NCBI RefSeq assembly: GCF_002749975.1
Contig: NZ_PEIG01000014.1
Coordinates: 62,001 to 126,000 of the forward strand
Direction of reading: 5' to 3'
DNA from: Gloeocapsopsis sp. IPPAS B-1203
GTDB taxonomy: Bacteria; Cyanobacteriota; Cyanobacteriia; Cyanobacteriales; Chroococcidiopsidaceae
Length of the DNA: 64,000 bases
Part shown: positions 17,500-24,693 of the stretch, one piece after another
How the letters are laid out: each line of letters starts with the position of its first letter
Numbering within the stretch: the stretch's first letter is position 1
Made by a program: the position numbers and the translations under genes
Notes under the pieces: generated by a model
Told to the model about the DNA's origin: nothing
The model's input: only the letters and a program-made list of their open reading frames with translations
Database searches by the model: none

Positions 17500-18195
17500 C
17501 TAACCTACTGCTGAAGCTGTATTGCGCTTTAATATTCCATCTTCCATGTGAATGATGCGATCGGCAACGTCTAAAATTCGATTGTCGTGGGTTACTAGCA
17601 AAATTGTGCAGCCTTGCTCTTTGGCAAGAGTTTGCATTAAGTTGACCACATCTCGACCGGATTTGCTATCCAAAGCCGCAGTAGGTTCATCTGCAAGTAC
17701 TAGTTTAGGATGGCTAACCAGAGCACGGGCGATCGCAACCCTTTGTTTCTGTCCGCCAGATAAATTATCAGGATAATAATTGATGCGCTCTTTTAATCCT
17801 ACTTGTTCTAACATCCCAATTGATCGCGCTTTCATCTTTGTGGGAGGTATCTCTCGATGCAATTCCAAACCCATTTTGACGTTTTGTAACGCTGTTAAGC
17901 TGCTATGCAAGTTGTGTGATTGAAAGATGTATCCGTGGTATTTTCGGGCTTGCGTGAGTTGTTGAGATGTTGCGCCGCACAATTCTTGCCCCAAAACTTG
18001 TAAGCTTCCAGATTGGGCAGAACGCAATCCCCCAATCAACGTTAGCAATGTTGTTTTTCCAGAACCCGAAGGACCCGTCATAATCACAATCTCGCCTGTG
18101 TTAATTTCGAGATTGATATCAAATAAGACTTGCTTGCGAAGTTGACCTTGACCAAAGTAGTGGTTGAGGTTGTGAACTGAAATAGCGATCGCCAT
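17500..18195 (-). CDS. devA: DevA-type ABC transporter ATPase
   Basis: 231 residues with Walker A GPSGSGKTT, Q-loop FQSHNLHSSL, signature LSGGQKQR, Walker B VLADEPTAALD and H-loop VTHD. This is the MacB/LolD-like class used by the heterocyst glycolipid exporter DevBCA and its paralogues. It powers the permease encoded 9 bases upstream (18205-19380), with the adaptor gene further upstream. Together they should form an inner-membrane export pump joined to an outer-membrane channel encoded elsewhere. The substrate is unknown; several DevBCA paralogues occur per cyanobacterial genome, so the symbol gives the family only. Confidence 0.92.
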   Translation of the reverse strand: MAIAISVHNLNHYFGQGQLRKQVLFDINLEINTGEIVIMTGPSGSGKTTLLTLIGGLRSAQSGSLQVLGQELCGATSQQLTQARKYHGYIFQSHNLHSSLTALQNVKMGLELHREIPPTKMKARSIGMLEQVGLKERINYYPDNLSGGQKQRVAIARALVSHPKLVLADEPTAALDSKSGRDVVNLMQTLAKEQGCTILLVTHDNRILDVADRIIHMEDGILKRNTASAVG

Positions 18196-18204
18196 TGTTC
18201 ATTC

Positions 18205-19380
18205 CTAAAACATATCTGCTGGATCGGCGGACTGGAGTTTACGAGTGGCAATTGCCCCCGAAAGCGCACACATCACAACTGTTAGCACTAAGACAAACAC
18301 AGCCCTTGAAGCTGTCATATAAATTGGTAAAGCAGTTGCGTTAGCAGCTAGGGCATAAAGTCCCAAAGGAAGAATAGCACCAGGGATAAATCCGAGAAAT
18401 GCTAGGATAATTGCTTCTTCAAACACAACGCTCAATAAGTAGGAATTGCTGTAGCCCATTGCTTTAAAGGTGGCGTACTCCTTGATGTGCGCGTTCACGT
18501 CAGTTGATAGCACTTGATAGACAATCACAACGCCAACAACAAACGCCATTGTAGTTCCTAACCCAAATACAAATCCGATTGGGCTTGCACTTCTCCAATA
18601 GTTTTCCTCAAATTGCACATACTCTTGAGTTGTCAGTACGCGGACATCTTCAGGTAAATGAGATTCTAAGGCAGCAGCAACTTGTTGAGGATCGTATCCT
18701 GATTTCACTTGGATCAACCCCAGACTAACACTAGCAGCATCTCGTCGTGGAAAGAGACCCAGAAAAGTTTGATCGCTCACCATTAAGTTGGCATCTGCGC
18801 CAAAAGACGCTCCCAAGCTAAACAGTCCGGCAATTGTTAATGTCCGGCGATCAACTTCAGTCGTCGTTGTTGTTCCTTGCTCTACTTGGGCGATCGCCTC
18901 TGCATACTGACCTCTAGCACCGCGATCAAAAAGAACTGTATCCGGTAACTTCAGCTTGTCAAGTTGTTGATTAACTTCTGGTAGGTCAAACGCTGGCTCG
19001 TCGGGTGCAAATCCTAACACTTGCACAGTGGCATTGAGGCGAGTTTGAGGATTTCGCCAAGTGATGCTGTTGATGTACAGTGCGGTTGACGTTTGCACAC
19101 CTGGAACATCTTTTGCTTGAAATAGTCGCCGCCGTGAAAAGGTAGATAAATTTTGCAGATTAAGGGCTTTGGGACTGAGCAAAACAATGTCAGTTGACAT
19201 CGCACGACTGACACGGGTATTACTGTCATATAATGCATTTTGAAAGCCCAGCTGCATAAACATCAGCACATCTGCAAAGGCGATACCTGCTAGTGCAACC
19301 AGTAAGCGACCTTTCTCGTGACTCAGTTGCAGCCATCCAAGAGGAGTGCGACGCTGTAATTGTTGAATGAAGCCGATCAT
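18205..19380 (-). CDS. devC: DevC-type ABC exporter permease
   Basis: 391 residues. One transmembrane helix lies near residues 25-45 (GRLLVALAGIAFADVLMFMQLGFQNALYDS). A large extracytoplasmic domain follows, and three helices lie at the C-terminus: FVFGLGTTMAFVVGVVIVYQVLS, EEAIILAFLGFIPGAILPLGLYAL and VFVLVLTVVMCALSGAIATRKL. This is the DevC/FtsX-like topology, and the text VNAHIKEYATFKAMGYSNSYL is characteristic of DevC. It is separated from devB by a 157-base stretch that carries dispersed repeats, which may affect expression relative to devB. Confidence 0.92.
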   Translation of the reverse strand: MIGFIQQLQRRTPLGWLQLSHEKGRLLVALAGIAFADVLMFMQLGFQNALYDSNTRVSRAMSTDIVLLSPKALNLQNLSTFSRRRLFQAKDVPGVQTSTALYINSITWRNPQTRLNATVQVLGFAPDEPAFDLPEVNQQLDKLKLPDTVLFDRGARGQYAEAIAQVEQGTTTTTEVDRRTLTIAGLFSLGASFGADANLMVSDQTFLGLFPRRDAASVSLGLIQVKSGYDPQQVAAALESHLPEDVRVLTTQEYVQFEENYWRSASPIGFVFGLGTTMAFVVGVVIVYQVLSTDVNAHIKEYATFKAMGYSNSYLLSVVFEEAIILAFLGFIPGAILPLGLYALAANATALPIYMTASRAVFVLVLTVVMCALSGAIATRKLQSADPADMF

Positions 19381-19413
19381 TGTTCAATAAACCTTCTGTA
19401 TAAATCGCAAACT

Positions 19414-19532
19414 TCCTCCGACTTCAGTCGGAGCTACCCAAGCAAAGTGTACCTTCGTACACTAAGACAAGATTTTTACTGGTAATTCCACGGAGGTGGA
19501 CTTTGTTTATAGTGTGCGAATTTATTCGTAAT
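19414..19532 (+). repeat. Dispersed palindromic repeat, modules A and B, between devB and devC
   Basis: Module A (19414-19470) holds CTCCGACTTCAGTCGGAG and the hairpin GTGTACCTTCGTACAC; it is nearly identical to 62526-62583 near the end of the window. Module B (19477-19532) holds TCCACGGAGGTGGA and GCGAATTTATTCG; it is a direct relative of the inverted copy at 17398-17458. Such multi-hairpin repeats are scattered in many cyanobacterial genomes. Here they sit inside an otherwise compact operon. Confidence 0.85.
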
Positions 19533-19537
19533 TCTTT

Positions 19538-20734
19538 TCATGCAGGAGATTCAATCACCACCTGAACTTGCAGATTCGTAAATTGAGCAGCTTTTTGACT
19601 AGAGGCATCATCTAAGTTGATTTGCACCTCAATCACTCTGGCATCGATATTGGCACTCGGATCGGTGTTGACGATCGCTTGTCGGCGTACTTGAGAACCA
19701 ACCCATTCAACTGTCCCTGTTAATTCACTCGCAATTGAATCGCTTGTGACTCGAACTCGTTGCCCGACTTGAACTTTACTGATATCGCTTTGATAGACTT
19801 CTGCGATCGCTTGCATCTGCTGCGTTTGCCCAATCTCTGCAATGCCATCTGTCGAAACCACTTCACCCGCTCGTGTATAAATATCTAGCACTTCACCATC
19901 AATCGGAGAACGCACTACTGATTGCTCAAAACTTGCCTTTGCTTGATTGCGGGCAGCGATCGCTCGATTCACTTGTGCTTGTGCCGAACGCACATCGACA
20001 GGACGCACCTCAGCAATTTGCTCTAGCGTTGCTCTTGCCCTGTTTAACTCCGCAGGAGTTGTCAAACGCAGGCGATCGAGATTAACTTGCGCTTCTTGGA
20101 CAGATTTTTGAGCCGTGTCTAATGCTAAGCGTCTGCTGTCACGTTCAGATGCGGAAATTGCTCCTTCTTGATACAGTAATTGATAACGATTAAACTCGGC
20201 TTGGGCATTTTGTAACTCAGATTGCAAGCGAGCCACAGTTGCTACTTGTGCAGCAATATTGCCTTGGCGTTCTGCGCTTAATCGAGCAATTTCTGCTCGT
20301 TGTGCATTGATTTCACCTTGTTTTGCACCTGCTTGAATGACGTCGAGTTGAGTGCGTGCCACATTTACTTGTTCCTCTGCTTCTTCAAGAGCAGCTTTAC
20401 GTTGATCGTGCGAGTCCAGAATGGCAATAACTTGACCTACTTGAATGCGATCGCCTTCTTGCACTAGTAATCGCTCAACTCGATTGCCTTGACTTGACGT
20501 TGGAGCCGAAAGTTTAATGACGGTACCCCGTGGCTCTAATCGCCCTAGTGCAGTGACTGTTTCAATTACAGGAGTTATCACAGGTGCATCAGCCTCTTGT
20601 TGATTCGATGCCACTCGCATCCATCTATATGTCATTGCACTACCGACGCCCAACAGTATAATTCCCGCAATTATCACTCCTCGCTGGGATATTGCTTTAA
20701 TAAATTGATTCCGACTCTGAATCGTATCTTGCAT
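19538..20734 (-). CDS. devB: DevB-type membrane fusion protein (HlyD family)
   Basis: 398 residues. An N-terminal membrane anchor (GVIIAGIILLGVGSAMTYRW) is followed by TALGRLEPRG, the DevB entry signature. A biotinyl-lipoyl half is next (VERLLVQEGDRIQVGQVIAILD), then long coiled coils across about residues 110-260, the second lipoyl half (SPIDGEVLDIYTRAGEVVS) and a beta-barrel domain. It is the periplasmic adaptor linking the DevCA pump to an outer-membrane TolC-like channel. It is preceded by the flavoprotein monooxygenase gene with a 27-base gap, implying one transcription unit. Confidence 0.93.
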   Translation of the reverse strand: MQDTIQSRNQFIKAISQRGVIIAGIILLGVGSAMTYRWMRVASNQQEADAPVITPVIETVTALGRLEPRGTVIKLSAPTSSQGNRVERLLVQEGDRIQVGQVIAILDSHDQRKAALEEAEEQVNVARTQLDVIQAGAKQGEINAQRAEIARLSAERQGNIAAQVATVARLQSELQNAQAEFNRYQLLYQEGAISASERDSRRLALDTAQKSVQEAQVNLDRLRLTTPAELNRARATLEQIAEVRPVDVRSAQAQVNRAIAARNQAKASFEQSVVRSPIDGEVLDIYTRAGEVVSTDGIAEIGQTQQMQAIAEVYQSDISKVQVGQRVRVTSDSIASELTGTVEWVGSQVRRQAIVNTDPSANIDARVIEVQINLDDASSQKAAQFTNLQVQVVIESPA

Positions 20735-20761
20735 AAGTCACATCCTGAAAGCGCAGATATA

Positions 20762-22318
20762 TTAAGTTAGTCCAACCTTACAGAAGTAGGCTTTGAGGTC
20801 TTCTAAAGAACAGTCTGGCGAGAGTAATGCAATGTAGTTATCTGGTCGCAGCAGTACTTTGAATGGTTTTTGACTACCAAAAATTTCCACAACTTTTGGG
20901 TAAAGCGGAATGATCTGAAAATCGATACACTCACCGAATTCTTCAAGTTCCGGTTTCAGATACTCATCATTGTGTTGCCCATCAGAAAACACAAGTAAGT
21001 GAAACTTAGGACTGCGCAACTGATCGTAAACGTTCTCGCCACTGACTAGAAAATACGGCATTCGATCTCCGGCTTTGACCTCGAAGTGGCTTTGCTGATG
21101 TTGGCTTAAAGAACTGTCGCGGTAGTCTAGTCCAATTTGCGAAATCATGGGAAACAGAAACTCTTTTGCAGCACTAAACTGGGTCACAAACCCCGCAATG
21201 CTTGGAAAAATATTGTCGCGGAAGAAACGAAAATACCAGCGATCGCTTGCTGCAACCTCAAAAAATTGGTCAGTCGTCTGTAACAACCGTTTCGCATTCG
21301 CTACGCGTTCCTCGTTGTAAGTTGCTAGCAATGAATTGTGAGCATTACCCCGTAAAACGAAAGCCAGCTTCCAAGCAAGATTATAAGCATCCTGAATACC
21401 CGTGTTCATGCCTTGTCCCCCCGCAGGCGTATGAATATGTGCCGCATCACCTGCTAGAAAGCATCTACCAGCTGAGAACGTCTCTGCCCGCCGAGTATGC
21501 ACTTTGTATGTCGAAAACCAATGTAAAGCTGTAATTTCTAGCGGTTGTTGCACCAATTGCTTGACTTTAGGTTCGACTGCATCAAACAGGATTTCTCGAT
21601 CAATTTCATCTTCATACTCAGGCAAGTTACCGATCAGCCGCCAGCGTTTTTCATCTTGCATCGGCACCATCAGCACAAAGGAGTCATGTCCTAATACTGG
21701 ATATGCTGTGCCCTCATCTTTTGAAAATTCCATCTGCACATCCGCCACGTAAAACAAGCGTGGATGCGTTGAACCTTCAAAGGGTAAACCGAGAATCTGC
21801 CGAGTAGGACTACTCGCACCATCACACCCCACTAAATAAGATGCTTCGATTATTTGCGTTTCGCCACTGATGGTTTTGACCACCACTCTTACATTGTCTG
21901 CATCTTGTGTTAATGATTCCAATTCGGTCTGCCACAGCACAGCCTTACCGTTACGCTGGAGATGCTCGTAAAGCAAATGCTCGTTTTTGCTTTGTTCAAA
22001 TACAAGCATAAATGGAAACGGACTAAGCCCTGCACCAAAGTCTGAAAAATCGAGGCGGGCACTAACTTTACCGTCATGCATGAAGGCAACTTGTTGTACC
22101 TGTTCTCCCCCAGCAACAGCTTTTTTCGCCAAATCTACCTGGTCGTAAATTTCCAACGTACGAGCATGCACTACCAGCGCCTTGGATAGCTCAGTAACTC
22201 CTTCTTTCTTGTCAAAGATGACAAAATCAATGTTGTAGCGCATCAACTGCACAGCAAGCGAAAGCCCTGTGGGTCCTGCGCCGACGATAATGACGTTTGT
22301 TTGAATGGTGTTTTGCAT
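20762..22318 (-). CDS. FAD-dependent aromatic-type monooxygenase (group A flavoprotein)
   Basis: 518 residues. All three FAD/NADPH motifs of group A hydroxylases are present: the dinucleotide-binding IIVGAGPTGLSLAVQL at the N-terminus, the DG motif YLVGCDGASSPTRQILG, and the GD motif FLAGDAAHIHTPAGGQGMNTGIQDAYNLAWKLA. The C-terminal about 120 residues form the thioredoxin-like domain seen in PheA/TfdB/MHPC-type enzymes. It would hydroxylate an aromatic or polyketide-like compound. It is the first gene of a unit with devBCA and is divergent from a TetR regulator, suggesting that a compound is modified and exported, or detoxified. Confidence 0.88.
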   Translation of the reverse strand: MQNTIQTNVIIVGAGPTGLSLAVQLMRYNIDFVIFDKKEGVTELSKALVVHARTLEIYDQVDLAKKAVAGGEQVQQVAFMHDGKVSARLDFSDFGAGLSPFPFMLVFEQSKNEHLLYEHLQRNGKAVLWQTELESLTQDADNVRVVVKTISGETQIIEASYLVGCDGASSPTRQILGLPFEGSTHPRLFYVADVQMEFSKDEGTAYPVLGHDSFVLMVPMQDEKRWRLIGNLPEYEDEIDREILFDAVEPKVKQLVQQPLEITALHWFSTYKVHTRRAETFSAGRCFLAGDAAHIHTPAGGQGMNTGIQDAYNLAWKLAFVLRGNAHNSLLATYNEERVANAKRLLQTTDQFFEVAASDRWYFRFFRDNIFPSIAGFVTQFSAAKEFLFPMISQIGLDYRDSSLSQHQQSHFEVKAGDRMPYFLVSGENVYDQLRSPKFHLLVFSDGQHNDEYLKPELEEFGECIDFQIIPLYPKVVEIFGSQKPFKVLLRPDNYIALLSPDCSLEDLKAYFCKVGLT

Positions 22319-22352
22319 ACTTTTGTGCCTCCTGTTCCAGAAGCAATAAACT

Positions 22353-22395
22353 AAACTGAGTAGTTCATTTAATAATAGACTAGACTGACTAGTTT
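22353..22395. promoter_or_regulatory. Twin TetR-type operator candidates
   Basis: Two near-identical partial palindromes, ACTGAGTAGT (22355-22364) and ACTGACTAGT (22384-22393), lie 29 bases apart in the 124-base gap between the monooxygenase gene and the divergent TetR gene. The consensus ACTGASTAGT has ACT/AGT half-sites as expected for a dimeric helix-turn-helix protein. The spacing is close to three helical turns. Autoregulation plus control of the export operon is the natural reading. Confidence 0.55.
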
Positions 22396-22442
22396 AGAAT
22401 GTCAAGGTAAGATTGATGATTCAACCTTAAGGACGACTTGGC

Positions 22443-23111
22443 ATGAGACAGGCAAAACCTGGACGTACAGATAGACAGCTTTCTCCAGAAAAAACCGCAG
22501 CCATTTTAGAAGGTGGAATGCAAGAATTTTTAACTCATGGTTATGCAGCAACAAGTATGGATCGAGTTGCGATCGCCGCCAAAGTTTCAAAAGCGACAGT
22601 GTATAGTCACTTTCAAGACAAAGAAAGTTTATTCATTGCGCTCATTCAACGTTTAGTCGAGCAAAGATTCCAATCTATTTTTGGTACAGCAGACGATCAA
22701 ATTTTCCAAATGCCACCCCAAGTTGTTCTGAGAAATTTTGCTAATCGAGCCTTAGATATAGAGACAAGTGAACCTCAGTTTCTCAATTTTATGCGGCTGA
22801 TTTTGGGAGAGTCGGGACGATTTCCGCAATTAGCTCGTGCTTTTGTTCGTAATATTGAGCAGACTGCATTTAGAAGGCTCTGTTACTATTTTACAAATTG
22901 TCCGCAACTTAAGCTATCTGATCCTGAAGCAACAGCAAGAATCTTTGTTGGTGCTGTTGTGCATTTTATGATTGTGCAAGAGATGTTACATGGTAAGGAG
23001 ATTATGCCAATGGAACGCGATCGCATTGTCAATGGTTTGATTGACTTGATTGTAGAACCGCAGCTCACAGATAATTTTGATACGGGTTGCAACACAGCAT
23101 CAAGCGGCTAG
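22443..23111 (+). CDS. TetR/AcrR-family transcriptional regulator
   Basis: 222 residues. The N-terminal helix-turn-helix domain reads AILEGGMQEFLTHGYAATSMDRVAIAAKVSKATVYSHFQDKESLFIALI, a standard TetR domain. The C-terminal half (LNFMRLILGESGRFPQLARAFV) resembles the AefR-like ligand domain. It lies head to head with the monooxygenase-devBCA operon across a gap that holds two similar palindromes. It most likely represses that operon and itself until a ligand binds. Its stop lies 12 bases from the convergent P-loop kinase stop. Confidence 0.92.
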   Translation: MRQAKPGRTDRQLSPEKTAAILEGGMQEFLTHGYAATSMDRVAIAAKVSKATVYSHFQDKESLFIALIQRLVEQRFQSIFGTADDQIFQMPPQVVLRNFANRALDIETSEPQFLNFMRLILGESGRFPQLARAFVRNIEQTAFRRLCYYFTNCPQLKLSDPEATARIFVGAVVHFMIVQEMLHGKEIMPMERDRIVNGLIDLIVEPQLTDNFDTGCNTASSG

Positions 23112-23123
23112 CTGCACCAATAG

Positions 23124-23672
23124 CTATTTAAAACTCAATAACCACTCATTTGTCATTTGTGGAGATTGCAAATGCACGACAGATAGTTGCACGTACTCTG
23201 ATTGCTGAAACAGTGCAGGATACTTTTTGCGATTACGTTGATAGGTTTGTAACATCCATAGCAAGATGGACTCTTGAGTAAAGAACGATTTCCAAATACT
23301 TTCACGATTGCCATTCCAAAGTTCCTCTTGTTTAAGCGATCGCCGCAATGTTCGCCGCAAAAGTTGCCTCATAACTAGCCAGAATGAGTAGTCTAGAAAG
23401 ACAACTGTGTCTGCTTGACTCCAAACGATATCACGAACTTTACTGTAGTTACCATCTATAACCCAGCGATCGCCCTTAAGTGCCTTCAACACACGATCTC
23501 GAAACACTTGTTCTGAAGCCGCTGTCCAATTTGGCTCCCAGTATAGTGCGTCTAACTCAATATGAGGGATTTGAAAGTGTTGAGCAATGTTTTGCGCTAA
23601 AGTTGTTTTCCCTGAGCCTGTAGTTCCAACAATAGAAATCCGTTGACCACAAGTGTGAAAACCTTTTTTCAT
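23124..23672 (-). CDS. P-loop kinase-like protein (adenylate kinase / topology-modulator type)
   Basis: About 182 residues from ATG 23672; the frame extends to a GTG at 23780, but the family normally begins just before the P-loop. The P-loop is ISIVGTTGSGKTTLAQNIA, followed by the family text HIELDALYWEPNWTAASEQVFRDRV, RWVIDGNYSKVRD and ADTVVFLDYSFWLVMRQLLRR. These proteins are annotated as adenylate-kinase-like or DNA topology modulation (FlaR-like) proteins; true substrates are unknown. It stands convergent with the TetR gene. Confidence 0.85.
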   Translation of the reverse strand: MKKGFHTCGQRISIVGTTGSGKTTLAQNIAQHFQIPHIELDALYWEPNWTAASEQVFRDRVLKALKGDRWVIDGNYSKVRDIVWSQADTVVFLDYSFWLVMRQLLRRTLRRSLKQEELWNGNRESIWKSFFTQESILLWMLQTYQRNRKKYPALFQQSEYVQLSVVHLQSPQMTNEWLLSFK

Positions 23673-23872
23673 AAGTTCAACTTCTATACTATAACTTCGC
23701 TTCTGTAAAGATTTAACTTCATCGATTGTTTCAGACTCACATAAGATAAGTTCAGCAGTTACCTTCGGCAACTCCACCAAGTCTCCTTTCTGTTCATGTC
23801 ATCGACTTGTTATGCCACACTGCTTACCTATCAAGCATTCTCATTCTCAGGGTTGTATAGTCTGAAGCAGAC

Positions 23873-24226
23873 TCAGAAAGGAATAGACATGATTTGATTA
23901 ATCCATTCCTCAGCAGTGGAAGCTTCCCAAATCAAGATGAGGGTCTCAATTGCTTCATTAATTGACAAACGCTGAGAGAGAATTAAAACGCCGGAACTAG
24001 TTTGAGATAGTACAAATTCTCCAAATTCAACAGGCATCGTTTTCCGATCGTGAGTCACTAAAACTCTTCTCTCCTTTGCTGCGCTTACCAATACCTCCTG
24101 ATCTTTCTTACCCTCAAAGCCTGCTGCATTAGCTGACTGAAAATCAAGATTTGGTTGCCTGCGCAATACTCCACTTACAATCGATTGCTTAAGATCAGCA
24201 TCGGCTTGGAAGCGAACCTTCTTCAT
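23873..24226 (-). CDS. DUF5615 PIN-like toxin
   Basis: 117 residues. The text begins FQADADLKQSIVSGVLRRQPNLDFQSANAAG, with early acidic residues as in PIN-like folds. It continues DQEVLVSAAKERRVLVTHDRKTMP, the DUF5615 signature with its conserved aspartate. Family members are putative ribonuclease toxins paired with DUF433 antitoxins. The ATG overlaps the antitoxin TGA by four bases (ATGA), indicating translational coupling. The acidic residues expected for activity appear present. Confidence 0.85.
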   Translation of the reverse strand: MKKVRFQADADLKQSIVSGVLRRQPNLDFQSANAAGFEGKKDQEVLVSAAKERRVLVTHDRKTMPVEFGEFVLSQTSSGVLILSQRLSINEAIETLILIWEASTAEEWINQIMSIPF

Positions 24227-24567
24227 GCTTTGTCCTGTTTCTGGATTTGAGCAGCTTTTAGTTTCTGGTATAAAAGTAAGTTTTTTTCTCTGAGGGACTG
24301 CTGCAATTCCTCAAACTCTGCTTCTCCCTCTTTTAAGTACCGATCAATCAGTTCTCGATTGGCAAGGTAAAAAGCAATGCCACCATAGATTTGTTCGAGT
24401 TCAAGCAAAGGAAAATTTTGGGCAATACTTTCCGGAGACTCACCGTTTAAGAAACCATACACAACTGAATCAAGAGAAACACGAGTTCCCTCAATCCAGT
24501 ACCCTCTATCTCGTTGCTCAACATATTGCTTTGTTAAGACTGGTGATGCTGTCATAAAACCAATCAC
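24223..24567 (-). CDS. DUF433 antitoxin
   Basis: 114 residues. The core RDRGYWIEGTRVSLDSVVYGFLNGESPESIAQNFPLLELEQIYGGIAFYLANRELIDRYL is a clear DUF433 domain, a helix-turn-helix-like module commonly found as the antitoxin of PIN-like toxins. A charged helical tail (EFEELQQSLREKNLL) probably binds the toxin. It is the promoter-proximal gene of the pair and overlaps the toxin gene by four bases, the standard arrangement that makes antitoxin first. Confidence 0.88.
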   Translation of the reverse strand: MIGFMTASPVLTKQYVEQRDRGYWIEGTRVSLDSVVYGFLNGESPESIAQNFPLLELEQIYGGIAFYLANRELIDRYLKEGEAEFEELQQSLREKNLLLYQKLKAAQIQKQDKA

Positions 24568-24693
24568 TACTCTCTATTTACGATAGTAATTGGAATTCGT
24601 CGCCACTATGTTATGCGAGATTTGATTCTGAATTATGTATTAATGGCTCAAGACACATGAGCAAACAAAGCTAATAAGATTTTTATCAACTAC

